This document shows, in pieces, positions 1-10,031 of a DNA stretch of 30,191 bases; the stretch's first letter is position 1, and every line of letters begins with the position of its first letter. The notes under the pieces were generated by a model. It was not told the origin of the DNA, did no database searches, and was given only the letters and a program-made list of their open reading frames with translations. The DNA is taken from positions 1-30,191 of the forward strand of contig JWZX01003366.1 in NCBI GenBank assembly GCA_001275005.1, written 5' to 3'. A program made the translations under genes and the position numbers. The stretch comes from Chrysochromulina tobinii (lineage: Eukaryota > Haptophyta > Prymnesiales > Chrysochromulinaceae).

Positions 1-437
1 GTGCTCGTAGACCGTTGAAGGCCTGATTCACGTGGTAAAATACCGTACACACTTCGGGGGGGGGGGGGTCAACTACTTTGGCTAGCCAACCAGTCAGCGT
101 TGGCGCTTGGCCGGTTCGCTCGGTTTCCCGAGCGTACCTTCCCCAAAACTTATCCATTTCAACCTTCATCTGAGCAGCCATTCCATTTTTGAACAGTCTT
201 TTTTGTGGTTCCAGACCCTTCGCCGTCCAGGCTGCAGACCGCCCGTGGCGGTCCTGCAGCCTGTTGCAGGACGCGCTGAGTGGAGCTGCATGTACGTCAG
301 CATGGCGTGTTCGCATCCCCGTTGGCCCTACCCCGCATCCTTCCCCCCACGGTTGCCATCTCATCTCGCACATTGTTGGACCTCACGTCAGCCCACTGCA
401 CCGCGGCAGGTTCGGTTCATGTTTTGGTCACAGCAAG
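1..437. other. 5' region of kinase gene, probably intron and/or UTR
   Basis: This stretch opens with a poly-G run of about 14 bases (56-69) and holds only a few ATGs (290, 302, 419). All of these are in a frame different from the kinase that follows. The kinase frame stays open back to 189 but contains no ATG, and its translation there has no domain-like character. I read the segment as 5' non-coding sequence and/or an intron, with AG dinucleotides at 432-433 and 436-437 as candidate 3' splice sites. The first coding exon may lie here in another frame or beyond the left edge. Confidence 0.4.
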
Positions 438-1529
438 GTGCTCCCCGCTGGAGACGTGGCCTCAACGTTCTACAAATATGATAAGAAGAAACTGCTCGGC
501 GCGGGCGCCTACGCCAAGGTCTTCAAGGCTACCCTGCAGGCGCCTCGCAAGCACGGTACCGCTGAAGATTACGCCAAAGTTCTAAATGAGGATGGCACCT
601 TCAGGTACGAGGAACTGTACAAGAGCGCAGTCATGGGACAGGGCGTGGAATATGCGCTCAAGGTCATCGATACGAGCAAGTGTGCCGACATGGACGACAT
701 CACGCGCGAAGTCTCGATCTTGCATATGTTGACCCATCCCAATATCATGAGGCTCTACGAAGTCTTCTACGAGGTCAGGACGGTGGTTCTCGTGACGGAG
801 CTCGTGGCGGGCGGCGAGCTCTTCGACCGCATCATCGAGAAGGGGAACTATTCGGAGAAGGATGCCGCCAAAGTCATGTCCCAGCTCTGCAACGCGCTCA
901 GCTACATGCACGAAAAGAATATCGTGCATCTGGACTTGAAGCCCGAGAATCTGCTGTACGCGGCGCCCATGCCTGATGAGACGCTCAAGGTGGCCGACTT
1001 TGGGCTAGCGCGCACGATTGTCAAGGGAAAGGAGATGAAGAGCGTATGTGGCACGCCCGGGTACGTCGCACCCGAGATTATTTCGAACAAGGGCTGCAAT
1101 TCCACGGCGGTCGACATGTGGTCCGTCGGAGTGATCTTGTATATCTTGCTGTGCGGCTTCCCGCCGTTCGCCGAGTCGGAGCTGACAGCGCTCTTCGATT
1201 CGATCCGCAAGGCGCGCTACGACTTCCCCTCGCCTTGGTGGGACTCCATTTCCCCACAGGCCAAGAGCCTCGTCAAGAAGCTCTTGGTACTCGATGTGAC
1301 GAAGCGGCTGTCGGCGAAGCAGGTGCTCGAGAACGCGTGGGTACAATCCGAAGCGCCCTCGACGGCCATACCCGGCGCGCAGGCGGCGCTCAAAAAGTAC
1401 CGGGCCAACCAGCGTCTGCGCAAGGCCGCGAACGCCATCATCGCGACCAAGCGCATCGAGCGCGCCCTCGCGCAGTTCCGCTCCATGCCGCTCGACCAGG
1501 GCGTGCTGCCTCAAAGCATGCCCGAGTGA
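438..1529 (+). CDS. CaMK-family serine/threonine protein kinase (5' end unresolved)
   Basis: This is a eukaryotic protein kinase of the calcium/calmodulin-dependent group. Visible motifs in order are the Gly-rich loop GAGAYAKV, the ATP lysine in YALKVID, the HLDLKPEN catalytic loop (HLD instead of HRD, common in CaMK-like kinases), DFGLA, the activation-segment end GYVAPEI, and DMWSVGVILYILLCGFPPF. After the kinase domain comes a basic helix (ALKKYRANQRLRKAA) that resembles the autoinhibitory/calmodulin-binding segment of CaMKs; there are no EF hands, so it is not a CDPK. About 30 extra residues lie between the Gly-rich loop and the ATP-binding lysine, where most kinases have about 10. No in-frame ATG precedes the domain, so the listed start is a candidate 3' splice site. 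Kinase identity is near certain; the N-terminus and substrate are unknown. Confidence 0.88.
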   Translation: MLPAGDVASTFYKYDKKKLLGAGAYAKVFKATLQAPRKHGTAEDYAKVLNEDGTFRYEELYKSAVMGQGVEYALKVIDTSKCADMDDITREVSILHMLTHPNIMRLYEVFYEVRTVVLVTELVAGGELFDRIIEKGNYSEKDAAKVMSQLCNALSYMHEKNIVHLDLKPENLLYAAPMPDETLKVADFGLARTIVKGKEMKSVCGTPGYVAPEIISNKGCNSTAVDMWSVGVILYILLCGFPPFAESELTALFDSIRKARYDFPSPWWDSISPQAKSLVKKLLVLDVTKRLSAKQVLENAWVQSEAPSTAIPGAQAALKKYRANQRLRKAANAIIATKRIERALAQFRSMPLDQGVLPQSMPE

Positions 1530-2012
1530 GCGAGTGCTCGCCAGTGCTGCATTCAATCATAAAATGTCAACTGCTCAGCGTTATGATGATTGATGAGATC
1601 TTAATGTCTACAACCCCTGTGCTCAGTGACTGTGCACCGTGCAGTGTGGAGTGAGTGATATTGAGTGAGCGCGAGAGTGTTCGAAGCGCGAGTACAGAGA
1701 ATGATCCAGCGTTGTCCGTTCACAGTTGAGTGACTGAACATGAGTGTACAAAAATCAAAGATACAAACATTAATGCGACATGTGCGTAGAGGACATTCAT
1801 GATTGTTTCAATGAGGACACGTTGGTGCAACGGTTCGAAATAATACATGAAATAATACCTTTTTCCGCGCTATTGTACTACTGGCTAGTTTGAAGATCAA
1901 GATCCGAGATCGGAACCGTTCTTCTCGTGATCCCTTCGCTGCCATATTCACAGCCAATGTTTCAGTCCTCTTTCACACTCGATCGAGACGTGCGCAAGGG
2001 TGCGCTATAGCG
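1530..2012. other. Intergenic region
   Basis: Non-coding and more AT-rich than its flanks. It contains scattered GAGTG/GAGTGA motifs (about 1640-1745). I see no gene. It probably holds the kinase 3' UTR and the promoter of the next gene; no clear TATA box was found. Confidence 0.5.
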
Positions 2013-2636
2013 ATGCACCTCCTTCGACGGGCGAGCTTCGGCTGCTCGTCTGCTCGTGGGTCTTCCAAACTTCACACGGCTGACCCACCGGCTGCTGCAG
2101 CGACACCACGGCAAGCTGCCGCAGCGGCAGCCTCAGCCACCCGTGGCACGCTCGGGCTTGCAGAGGCGTCGGCTCCTCCTAGCGAGCTCCCAGCCAACAT
2201 TCCGCCGCCTCCCTTCAAGGACATTGATGACACAATCAACCTCGAGTCGGCGCTCACCGTACCCGTCCTCATGGGTCGCGAGAAGTCAATCGGCGTAGGC
2301 CTCAACAGCGACAACATCGTCACCTCAGTCATGGAGGGCTCCGCTGGCGCAAGAGCCGGTCTGCGGCTGGGCGACATTGTGCTCGGCTGGCAAGGCCATC
2401 CACTTGAAGGTCGGCGCTTGCAGGACGTGCTGCGACCCGCGCATGTGCATATTCTCTCCATTGCCCGGGTGGGGGCACTGTACGCTGCTCAATCACGTGA
2501 CTCGAGCGGCAGAGCCGCCGCGGCCCCGTCATGTGTTGATGAGGATGAGGAGACTCCCCTCAACGAGGCCGCTCGGCCGGCCGCGCCGCCGCTATCCAGG
2601 CGAGATACGGCGAGATACGACGAGATACGACGAGAT

Positions 2637-2670
<34 letters not shown>

Positions 2671-3900
2671 CGAGGGGTGATGCCTTGATGCCGCCGAAAC
2701 GGGAGGCGTGTGGCAGCCAGCACGCCAAGGGCCGCAGCGCGGCCGTGAGTGCGAGCGTGAGCGCCGCTGTCAGGCGTCCCAACATCGAGGCAGAGGCGGC
2801 GCACCGGAGTGTGGCAGCATTCGAGCAGGCGAGGATTGCGAAGCGCTCGGATGCGTGGGCGGGCGAGTCGCAGGAGGAGGAGGTAATGGGCGTGTGGGCA
2901 GGGGCATACAATGGTGATCTCGCCGTATCTCGCAAGGAGGAGGCGAGCGAGCGCGAGGAGGAAGAGGAGGAGGGCGAGGAGGAGGGCGAGGAGGAAGAGG
3001 AGGAGGGCGAGGAGAAGGAGGGCGAGGAGGCAGTGGACGAGGAGAGCGCCGCTATCGCCATGTTTGACGCGGCAGCCGCTATGTTTGGCGTGGCAGCTAA
3101 CGGCTTGGGGGCGCCGTCACGGGCGCCTCGTGCGGGCGTCGGCGGCGACGCCACTGAGGGGAGGCTTGCCAAGATGGACCCGGAGGAGCGGGCGGCGGTG
3201 GATGCCGAGAGGGCTCGACAGAAGGAGTTGATGCGACGCTTGGAGATGCAGAAAGTGGCGCTGTTCGAGGCACAGAGAGAGGTGGAAGCGACAGCGAAGG
3301 CGGGGATCTTGCCACACTACGGCAAGATCGCGGCCGCGAACGACGAGCGTCGACAGCGCGCCGCTCGTAGCGGCGGGAGCCACTTTGGCCACTCCTCTGC
3401 CGCGTATGCAAAGGAGCGTGCAGCTCAGGCGGAGCGAATACGGCAACAGGAGGAGGAGCGCGCGAAGGCAAAGGAAGAATTCGAACGCTTTGATCGACGG
3501 CAGTACGAGGCACCCCCAGTGGAGCCCCCAGTAAAGCAGCACGCGCGACGGAATGGTGACGGCCATGGTCTCGGCCAAGGCCGCGGCCACGGCCGCGGCA
3601 ATACCGACACATCGGCAAAGGGTTACGGCGCCGCGAGCGCTCATGGTGGCGCATACGCAGGGCTAACTGGCTATGGTGGCGGCCTTGAGCCTGATCCGGA
3701 GGACAAGATCGGCGTGCCATCTTGGATGATGGCCGCGGAGGAGGAGGAGGAGGACGATGAGGACGAGCAGGGCGAGCAAGGGTCAGCGCAGGCTCAGGAG
3801 CACGCACGGGCCCTGGCAATGGCCCGGCAGTGGGCGACAACTCGAGAGATCGTCGCCAAGCATACCGCCCCGCTGCCTGGACGCGTTGCAGACGGGGCGA

Positions 3901-3946
<46 letters not shown>

Positions 3947-6257
3947 AAGGCGCAAAGGACGCGATGGAGAGGTGGCGGCACCGACAAGGCCATCCGCCTC
4001 TGCAGCCGCCGGCGCCGGTGGCTCGTATCTTGCAGAAGAGGACGAAGCGGTGCGGCGCGAGCGGCTTCAGCGCGCTCAGCGACACATGGCGGAGCGCCAG
4101 CAGAGGGCGGCGCCGGGGGCTCACGCGCCAGCCATGTGCCCTCGCGAGCTGGAGGACGCGTCACGTATGGCTTCGCTGCCGTTGCCGATTGCCGAGCGGC
4201 CACCTCTTGAGCTCGGGCGCGTTGCGGCCTCAGGCTATCCTCCCACCACCCCCTCCGTCTCCCATGGCGGCGTGAATGGCGCGCCTTCGACTCCGCTTCA
4301 CATCCGCTCCATTCACGCGGCGAATGCGGCTGCGGCCATCAGTGCAGCTGCCTCTTCTGCAGCTGCAGTCGCCCACGAAACGCCGGGCACCGCCGCTGCC
4401 GCAGATGGGCCTCCCACATTCACACGAGCCATGTCCCTTTCGGAAGTGGCCTCTCTCGAGCGCGACGTGACCGCCGCCAAGACCGAGTACGAGCGCCTGT
4501 ACCGCACACTGCAGCGCTCGGTCGGGCGTGCTCTCACCGAGGCAGAGGCACGGGAGCACGCGGGGCTCGTCGGGTTGTGGACACGCTATCAGAGGGATGC
4601 GAAGTCTCTGCGGCACGTGCAACGGGTGATGGCGGACATGTCGATGCCTGGTGTCACGCCACCTTCCCCTTCGAATGTCGCGGCTATCGAGCCGTATCTA
4701 CCAGCCGCGGCCTCCTTTCGTGCTTATGCTGATGTGGGCACGCATACGGACACTTCCGCGGTGGCGCGGAACGTCTTTAGTGGCGTCGGCGCGTCACCAC
4801 CGAAGCGAACGCCGCAGGCAGGACGCGTCACAGATGAAGGGAGTGGCGGCGGCGGAGGCGGCGGGAGGTGGCGTGCTGAGCGTGAGGGAGAGATGGCACC
4901 AAAGCCCTCTGCATCAGCCGCCGGCGGCGGTAGTGGTTCGCAGCTTACCGGCGGTGTTGCGCGAGGGCGCCACGCTGGCAGCCTGTCCTATGGTGACCAG
5001 CACAGTGGTCGAGGCGGCGGCCGAGACGAGGGTGGTGTCTCGTATGATGCGGAGGAGGAGGAGGAGGCAGTACGGCGCGAGCAGCTCCATGGCGCTCAGC
5101 GTCGCATGGTTGAGCGCCAGCAACGGGCGACGCAGCTAAACGGCAGTGCACAGGTAGCAGAGGCACGGCTGCAGGCAACAGAAGAACGGCCACAACGCCG
5201 CAGTGCCAGAATTGGTGGTGGCGCTGATGGTGGGGCGGCGGCGGCGGTGAGGGCGCCTTCAAACGCACCGCGGGCCGAGGAGCTCGAGGCGTACCGCATG
5301 CGAATGGGCGCGGCCTCTTCCGCTGAGCGTGCGATGGCAGTGGAGAGTGCTTCCTCTGAGCGTGCGATGGCAGTGGAGAATGTTGACGTGGTCAGCGGCG
5401 GGGCGGAGCCTACGAATTCGACAAGTGCCAAGCATACGGCCGGTGCCAGGCCGTTGATCCCGACCCTGCCATTAGTGTCGGCCTCCCACGCCGCGGCCGC
5501 CGCGCGCGCCAACCCGAGGACACATGTGATGGTGCACGGAGGCATGCAGTATGATGCGGCAGCTCTACGGCAGGATGCCCAAGGCAACGCGAGTGCACCG
5601 GGCGTGGACGACGCTGAGCAGCACGGCGCGAGCGCTCGGGACGCCGCTGCGCTCAACCTGACGCAGGGCGGCCGAGGCTACGGGAGCGGTGGCTCCGTTG
5701 CGGACTTTTCGCGCGAAGCGCGTGAAGCGAGCCCAAGGCGCAGGGCCGCTGCCGCGGCGGGTCGGGAGCCCGGTTTGCTCTCCCGGCTCGGCCACTCCAT
5801 TGACTCGGGTCTGGAGGGCATTTCGTCACAGCTCTCGGAGACGCCACGGGTGCTGCAGAGCAAGCTCAGCCAGGCCGCCGCCTCCCTCACTGAGGCTCTG
5901 CCCGCGCCCCTCACGTCCATCTGGCAGATGCTGCCGCCCAACCCGCTCGCGACGGCGCCACCTGCTGCCGACGCGCCCAGCGCGGGCGCGACTGAATTGA
6001 GCGGCCGTGCCGGTGCTCGAGCTGCGCGGCTAGCGCGCAACGGTGCGCCACTCGATCGGTTTGGTCAAGGGGCTGGGAGGTTTCATCCCGCTCCGGCGGC
6101 CGCTGCTGCTGCAGCTGCTGGCGCCACGACGAGGCCGATGAGAAGGTGGACGACGTCGACCACTTCTGGTGGCGATGACGACCGTCCCATGTCTATCACG
6201 CTGGCCGACATTCCCGATCGTTACGACTCGAAGGAGCACCAGTTCCACTTTTGCTGA
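2013..6257 (+). CDS. Large low-complexity protein with N-terminal PDZ domain
   Basis: A single open frame of 1414 codons; 2013 is the first in-frame ATG. Residues about 80-152 look like a PDZ domain (IGVGLNSDNIVTSVMEGSAG, then AGLRLGDIVLGWQG), a fold that usually binds C-terminal peptides. The rest is mostly disordered: poly-Ala, an RRDTARYDEI repeat, a Glu/Gly-rich acidic block (about 2938-3030), a poly-Gly run at 3901-3945, and charged helices likely to form coiled coils (about 3200-3500). A helical segment near 4440-4640 (ERLYRTLQRSVGRALTEAEA) weakly resembles the C-terminal helix of FAM13 proteins; this is only an impression. A Gly-rich plus ERQQRA module occurs twice. Role unknown; a scaffold is a reasonable inference. 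No intron is needed, but a hidden one is possible given the length. Confidence 0.75.
2598..2670. repeat. 10-bp tandem repeat and GCG microsatellite
   Basis: About four copies of a 10-bp unit (cgagatacga/cgagatacgg) are followed directly by a (GCG)n run of about nine units. Both lie inside the PDZ protein frame and encode an RRDTARYDEI-like peptide and then poly-Ala. Because 10 is not a multiple of 3, each copy is read in a different frame. Confidence 0.8.
3879..4115 (+). repeat. Internal module, copy A
   Basis: First copy of a protein module within the PDZ gene. It runs GRVADGAS, poly-Gly, a basic GRRKGRDGE patch, PSASAA, an acidic EEDEAVRRE segment, and AQRHMAERQQRA. It includes the (GGC)n run at 3901-3945. 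Copy B lies at 4818-5136. Confidence 0.75.
4818..5136 (+). repeat. Internal module, copy B
   Basis: Second copy of the module: GRVTDEGS, poly-Gly, RWRAEREGE, KPSASAAG, an extra Gly/Ser/His-rich insert, EEEEEAVRREQL, and AQRRMVERQQRA. The order of elements matches copy A, so this is an old duplication with one copy expanded. Confidence 0.75.
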
Positions 6258-6919
6258 AGGGTTCCCTAAACCTGATGTGTGACGACCCGGGACGCCGGGT
6301 GAACTTTTGTGATTTGTGCGCGACGTACTCGGTACGACTGGAGGTCTGGACGACGCGAGCCGTCAATACTTAGTACTGTGACACCCGCGAGTTACACAGT
6401 GCGCGTGTGCGGTGGTCCGGTGACCCGGGTCGTGTTGGTGCGGTGTTAAACGTTAACGTAATCGATTTCACCGCGCTCTCTTAGATAATTCCCGGTCTCG
6501 TACATGTACTTCTTTCCAATATTACGTGCAACGATAAATCCCGTGATCACAGTATCACGATCACTGGTGCTACGATCCTACGAAACCCCTAAGGCGGCCG
6601 CGCCGGAGTCTCGTTGCGGAGTCGAGCGGGTCATTTTGAAATCTTTTGATAAATTCATCAAGAGACAAGACGGTGAGTGCGACTGCGGATTACAAGAGTA
6701 GTCAAGTAGGGGGTAAAGACGATTTGAGAAAAAACATAAAAATGGCCGGTTCCTGTGAAAAGGAAAGGGTCTTAGAGAGGTCTCGGCTTTCGGGTCAAGG
6801 GAGACATGAGATCAAGTCGGCGAGAGGGGTACAGAAAGGAGACCACAGACGCTCTCGCGCCTCTCGCGCGCCGCCCGTGCTCAGGCCACTGATCCGCACC
6901 CGCAGGGCTCGTTGGGACC
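6258..6919. other. Intergenic region
   Basis: Non-coding stretch between two plus-strand genes. It contains short open frames with no recognisable domain. It probably includes the 3' UTR of the PDZ gene and the promoter and 5' UTR of the ACT-domain gene. No clear TATA box or RNA gene was seen. Confidence 0.5.
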
Positions 6920-9562
6920 ATGGACAACAGTCGCCACGGCGGCGATACGAGTCGCCACGGCGGTCGCGCGGGATTCGGTGTCAGGACCCTGTCGCACAAC
7001 CAAATCCTGGACCAAGAGCACCTCTTGGAGATCCTGGCGCCAAACTACATAGCCTCGACCACTACGAGTGACCGCGCCGCACATTTGCAGGTCTACAACC
7101 GTCTGATGGCCACCTCTTCAATATTTGAGATGTCGACCTCGGCGATGCCCGACACGGAGCACGTGACGCTGCACCTAGCCTTCCGAGACCGGCCTGGAAG
7201 CCTCTCGGCCATAGCTGCCTGTCTTGGGGAACATGGTATCAACATCGTCCACGTGTCCGCCTTCTGTACCACCACGTCAATTGCAATCGACACGGTTGAG
7301 GTCAATACTTTCACCCCTGCGGCTGCTGAGTCCATCAAGTCGCGCATCCAAGAGCTGAATGCGAAAGCGGCGCCGGAGCCTGCAACTGGGGGCGCCAAAC
7401 GAGATGAACAAGGTTTGAAGGACTCCGACTCCACTTCAGTGGCCGATGACGAGAAGCTGGGCTCGATCTCGCCCGCGAAGGCTTGGTTAGCGGGCGAGAA
7501 CGAGCTCGTGTCGGTGTTGCCCCTCGACTACGTCAACGCAACCACGCCCGAGGAGCGCGCGAGCCATCAGGAGATGTACGCCCTCCTCAAATCTGGCACG
7601 GCGGGTAACGTGGTATTGCGCTGGGCCACGGCCAGCTCGAATCTGGTGCTGCTGCACATCATCTTCGTTGATTGCCTTGGCTCGCTGTCGACGATCACAT
7701 CCGTCCTGAACGACCGTGGCATCAACGTGAAGCGTGTCGTCGCCTTCTCGACAGATCGCGGCGTGGCCGTCGACACGTTCCACCTTTCCGTCCTTGATCA
7801 GGCGACGGCGGACATCGTTGAGGCCAGCTTGGCCGCTCAGATCGCGCACGAGCAGCACATCGAGATTGCCGTCGAGGCGGGGAGCAGCATGTTCTCGCTC
7901 TCGCACAACGCCGTCTCGTTCACCATCCACCACCATCATGGTTGGGGCCTCCTGGGAGGTCACTACAAGGAGACCCTCACCATCGGCGACAATTGGATTG
8001 GCTACGGACGCCAAAAGGTCGAGGCAGCGGGCGTGCTGGGTGTGCACCACGACAAGTCGGATCCGTGCACGCTGCAGCTCAACTTGCTCCACCAGAAGCG
8101 CCCGCTGACGATCAGCTTCCCGGGCGGCGTCGAGCAGTGCAAGCGCGCCTTCTTCTTACTGTCCCGCGTGCACAAAAAGGCGGCCTTCAGCGGAGATTCG
8201 TCTTTCGTCGGCGACAAGGACGCGCAGTCCGCGATGATCGACGGCTTCGGTTCGGGCGGCGGTGGCTCGGGCGGCAGCGCGGACGCGCCGACGCCTAGGC
8301 GCGAAGGCTGCCATTGCACGTCCCAGAAGCTCTTCGACTGCCTCGCTATTTTCATAATCAGCGTCGCTGGCGTGTACGCGCTCCAAAAAGATGTTCTCAC
8401 AGATTACCAGCCGGCGGCGTGCACGGTCCTCGGGATCGCCCCAGTGACCCATTTGAGGTTTGCGTCGGGGTGCAAGCAACTCTCCAACTGCGCCTTTTAC
8501 ACGGCGACGCCTGGCTGGGACGTGCAGGTCCGTCTCATCTCTCCGTTCCCACCCCCCCACCCCCACGGAGGTAAGGGTGGAGGTGAGGGCGGTGGTGAGG
8601 GTGGCGTCGGCTATGGTGGCGGCGGCGATGGTGGGTCCGACCTCGCTTCATATGATGTCGACTCTGACGACGACTCCTATTTGGATCCTACGGTCGGCTC
8701 AAAGTACTGGAGTGCGCTCGCGGTTCCGTCTTTCGGGGACGACTCCAACGCCGAGCGCGCGAGTGTCAAGCAAGGGTCGTGCTCGGGTGAGACGTTTCAG
8801 AGCGCCAACCATACGACCGAAATGTGCCGAGCGCGCTATCGGGTGTGGGCGCCCGATCTCCATGATGGCTTCACCTACTCGTGCTTCACGGCTGGCGTCG
8901 GCGCACCTATAGTCTACTTCGTTGAGCCCACGTCGACCAAATCATTCTTCGCCTCCATGCTCACGATCTTAATCATCCTCGGCGCCGTCTTCGGCGCATG
9001 CATCTGCCTGTGTGCGCCCCAACGCTCGCAGGACTCGGCTCATGAACTGCCCTCCGAGGGCAACGGGAGCTTCAAAAGAAAGCATCCGAGGAGCTCGGGC
9101 GACACTTATGAGGAGGGCTACCATGAGGAGAACGGGATCTATAGGCGCGAGGAGTACGGAGATTCGAGCTCTTCGCGCCCTTATGCCTATCTGCCACAGT
9201 TACCGACTCTCAAGCGACAAGCCTCCGACGAGGCGTTTCTTGGCGCAGCTCGTGCCGCCGGAGGCCCCACGCACACTTACGAGGAGGGCTACGACGAGGA
9301 GAACAGGACCTATAGGCGCGAGGGGTACGGAGATTCGAGCTCCTCGCGCCCTTACGCCTATCTGCCACAATTACCGACTCTCAAGCGACAAGCCTCCGAC
9401 GTGGCGTTTCTTGGCGCAGCTCGTGCCGCCGGAGGCCCCACGCGGCCGCAGGAGAGCGCTCGTCTGCACAAGTCCCGGAGTACTCCCCGTTTCTTCTCAC
9501 TGAGCAACCTCTTGTCAGGCGGCCAGTCAGCTGCCCCGGCCCAAGCTACACCATTGGTGTAG
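6920..9562 (+). CDS. Membrane protein with two ACT-type domains
   Basis: An 880-residue frame with ATG in a good context (gaccATGG). Residues about 82-150 and 242-315 resemble ACT domains, which are small amino-acid-binding regulatory folds: FRDRPGSLSAIAACLGEHGINI and FVDCLGSLSTITSVLNDRGINV share the family's D-x-x-GSL...GIN pattern. The 45 or so residues before each ACT are also related, so a larger unit was duplicated. Residues about 325-420 form a beta-rich segment of unknown (perhaps PH-like) type. Hydrophobic spans at about 471-491 and 676-698 bracket a Cys-containing loop with a Gly-rich stretch. The tail has a perfect-register 57-residue duplication. Inferred topology: cytosolic ACT sensor, two membrane spans, non-cytosolic loop, cytosolic tail. 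The ligand and membrane are unknown. Confidence 0.8.
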   Translation: MDNSRHGGDTSRHGGRAGFGVRTLSHNQILDQEHLLEILAPNYIASTTTSDRAAHLQVYNRLMATSSIFEMSTSAMPDTEHVTLHLAFRDRPGSLSAIAACLGEHGINIVHVSAFCTTTSIAIDTVEVNTFTPAAAESIKSRIQELNAKAAPEPATGGAKRDEQGLKDSDSTSVADDEKLGSISPAKAWLAGENELVSVLPLDYVNATTPEERASHQEMYALLKSGTAGNVVLRWATASSNLVLLHIIFVDCLGSLSTITSVLNDRGINVKRVVAFSTDRGVAVDTFHLSVLDQATADIVEASLAAQIAHEQHIEIAVEAGSSMFSLSHNAVSFTIHHHHGWGLLGGHYKETLTIGDNWIGYGRQKVEAAGVLGVHHDKSDPCTLQLNLLHQKRPLTISFPGGVEQCKRAFFLLSRVHKKAAFSGDSSFVGDKDAQSAMIDGFGSGGGGSGGSADAPTPRREGCHCTSQKLFDCLAIFIISVAGVYALQKDVLTDYQPAACTVLGIAPVTHLRFASGCKQLSNCAFYTATPGWDVQVRLISPFPPPHPHGGKGGGEGGGEGGVGYGGGGDGGSDLASYDVDSDDDSYLDPTVGSKYWSALAVPSFGDDSNAERASVKQGSCSGETFQSANHTTEMCRARYRVWAPDLHDGFTYSCFTAGVGAPIVYFVEPTSTKSFFASMLTILIILGAVFGACICLCAPQRSQDSAHELPSEGNGSFKRKHPRSSGDTYEEGYHEENGIYRREEYGDSSSSRPYAYLPQLPTLKRQASDEAFLGAARAAGGPTHTYEEGYDEENRTYRREGYGDSSSSRPYAYLPQLPTLKRQASDVAFLGAARAAGGPTRPQESARLHKSRSTPRFFSLSNLLSGGQSAAPAQATPLV
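9104..9445 (+). repeat. 171-bp in-frame tandem duplication in ACT protein tail
   Basis: Two nearly identical 171-bp units (9104-9274 and 9275-9445) each encode 57 residues from TYEEGY to GGPT(H/R). Each contains YRRE(E/G)YGDSSSSRPYAY and LKRQASD. The few differences (for example E/V after RQASD) indicate a fairly recent duplication. Confidence 0.95.
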
Positions 9563-10031
9563 CCACGCAAAACGATAGTGTGGGCTCTGGGATGGTGAAG
9601 GATGGTGACAAGGACCATGGTGAGCGGGTCGTGTGCACGACTCATGATGTACCATGAGGCATGAGCATGAAACTTGCATGTTTGTACTCCGAAGAATTAG
9701 AGTATATTTGTGCATGCTATTTCACTGTAATAACACTGTAATTCTGATTGAGGGAGCACACGTACATGAAGTTAAGATTCGAGGGCGGGGCCGCCCCTAC
9801 GCTATATAGCCCCTATGCGCCCTGGGCTCGAGAGAGATTATCGATCGCGGATTGTGACTCCTGGTTCGGACTGAACACTGAAGCGCGGAAGTCAAGGACC
9901 AAGAGTCGAACGCACAAAAAACTTGGATACTGTGGAATGGCGAACGCGCCTCGCGTGAAGGCCGTTCGCCAAACGCCGACGGGAAAATGGGCTGCCACCG
10001 ACACCGTCCAGCCGGTACGTAGTAGACGCTC
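9563..10031. other. Intergenic region with promoter and 5' UTR of the EEP gene
   Basis: Contains the 3' end of the ACT gene, a TATA-like element near 9803, and an upstream ATG at 9937 that opens a frame overlapping the next gene. Nothing else was recognised. Confidence 0.5.
9802..9809 (+). promoter_or_regulatory. Candidate TATA box
   Basis: The sequence CTATATAG sits in otherwise GC-rich DNA about 225 bp upstream of the EEP-fold start codon. The position fits a core promoter with a 5' UTR of about 200 nt. No transcript evidence is available. Confidence 0.4.

Noticed and set aside
189-437. Kinase frame extended back to 189
   Set aside because: There is no ATG and no domain-like content, and the only codon at 189 is TTG; it is more likely intron or UTR.
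3097-4203. A 368-codon open frame on the minus strand inside the PDZ gene
   Set aside because: It is made of Arg/Pro-rich shadow translation of GGC and GAG repeats, and the plus strand has a PDZ domain and coherent modules.
10015-10025. An 11-nt GT-AG segment joining the upstream ORF to the EEP frame
   Set aside because: It would fix the frame, but 11 nt is below any plausible spliceosomal intron.
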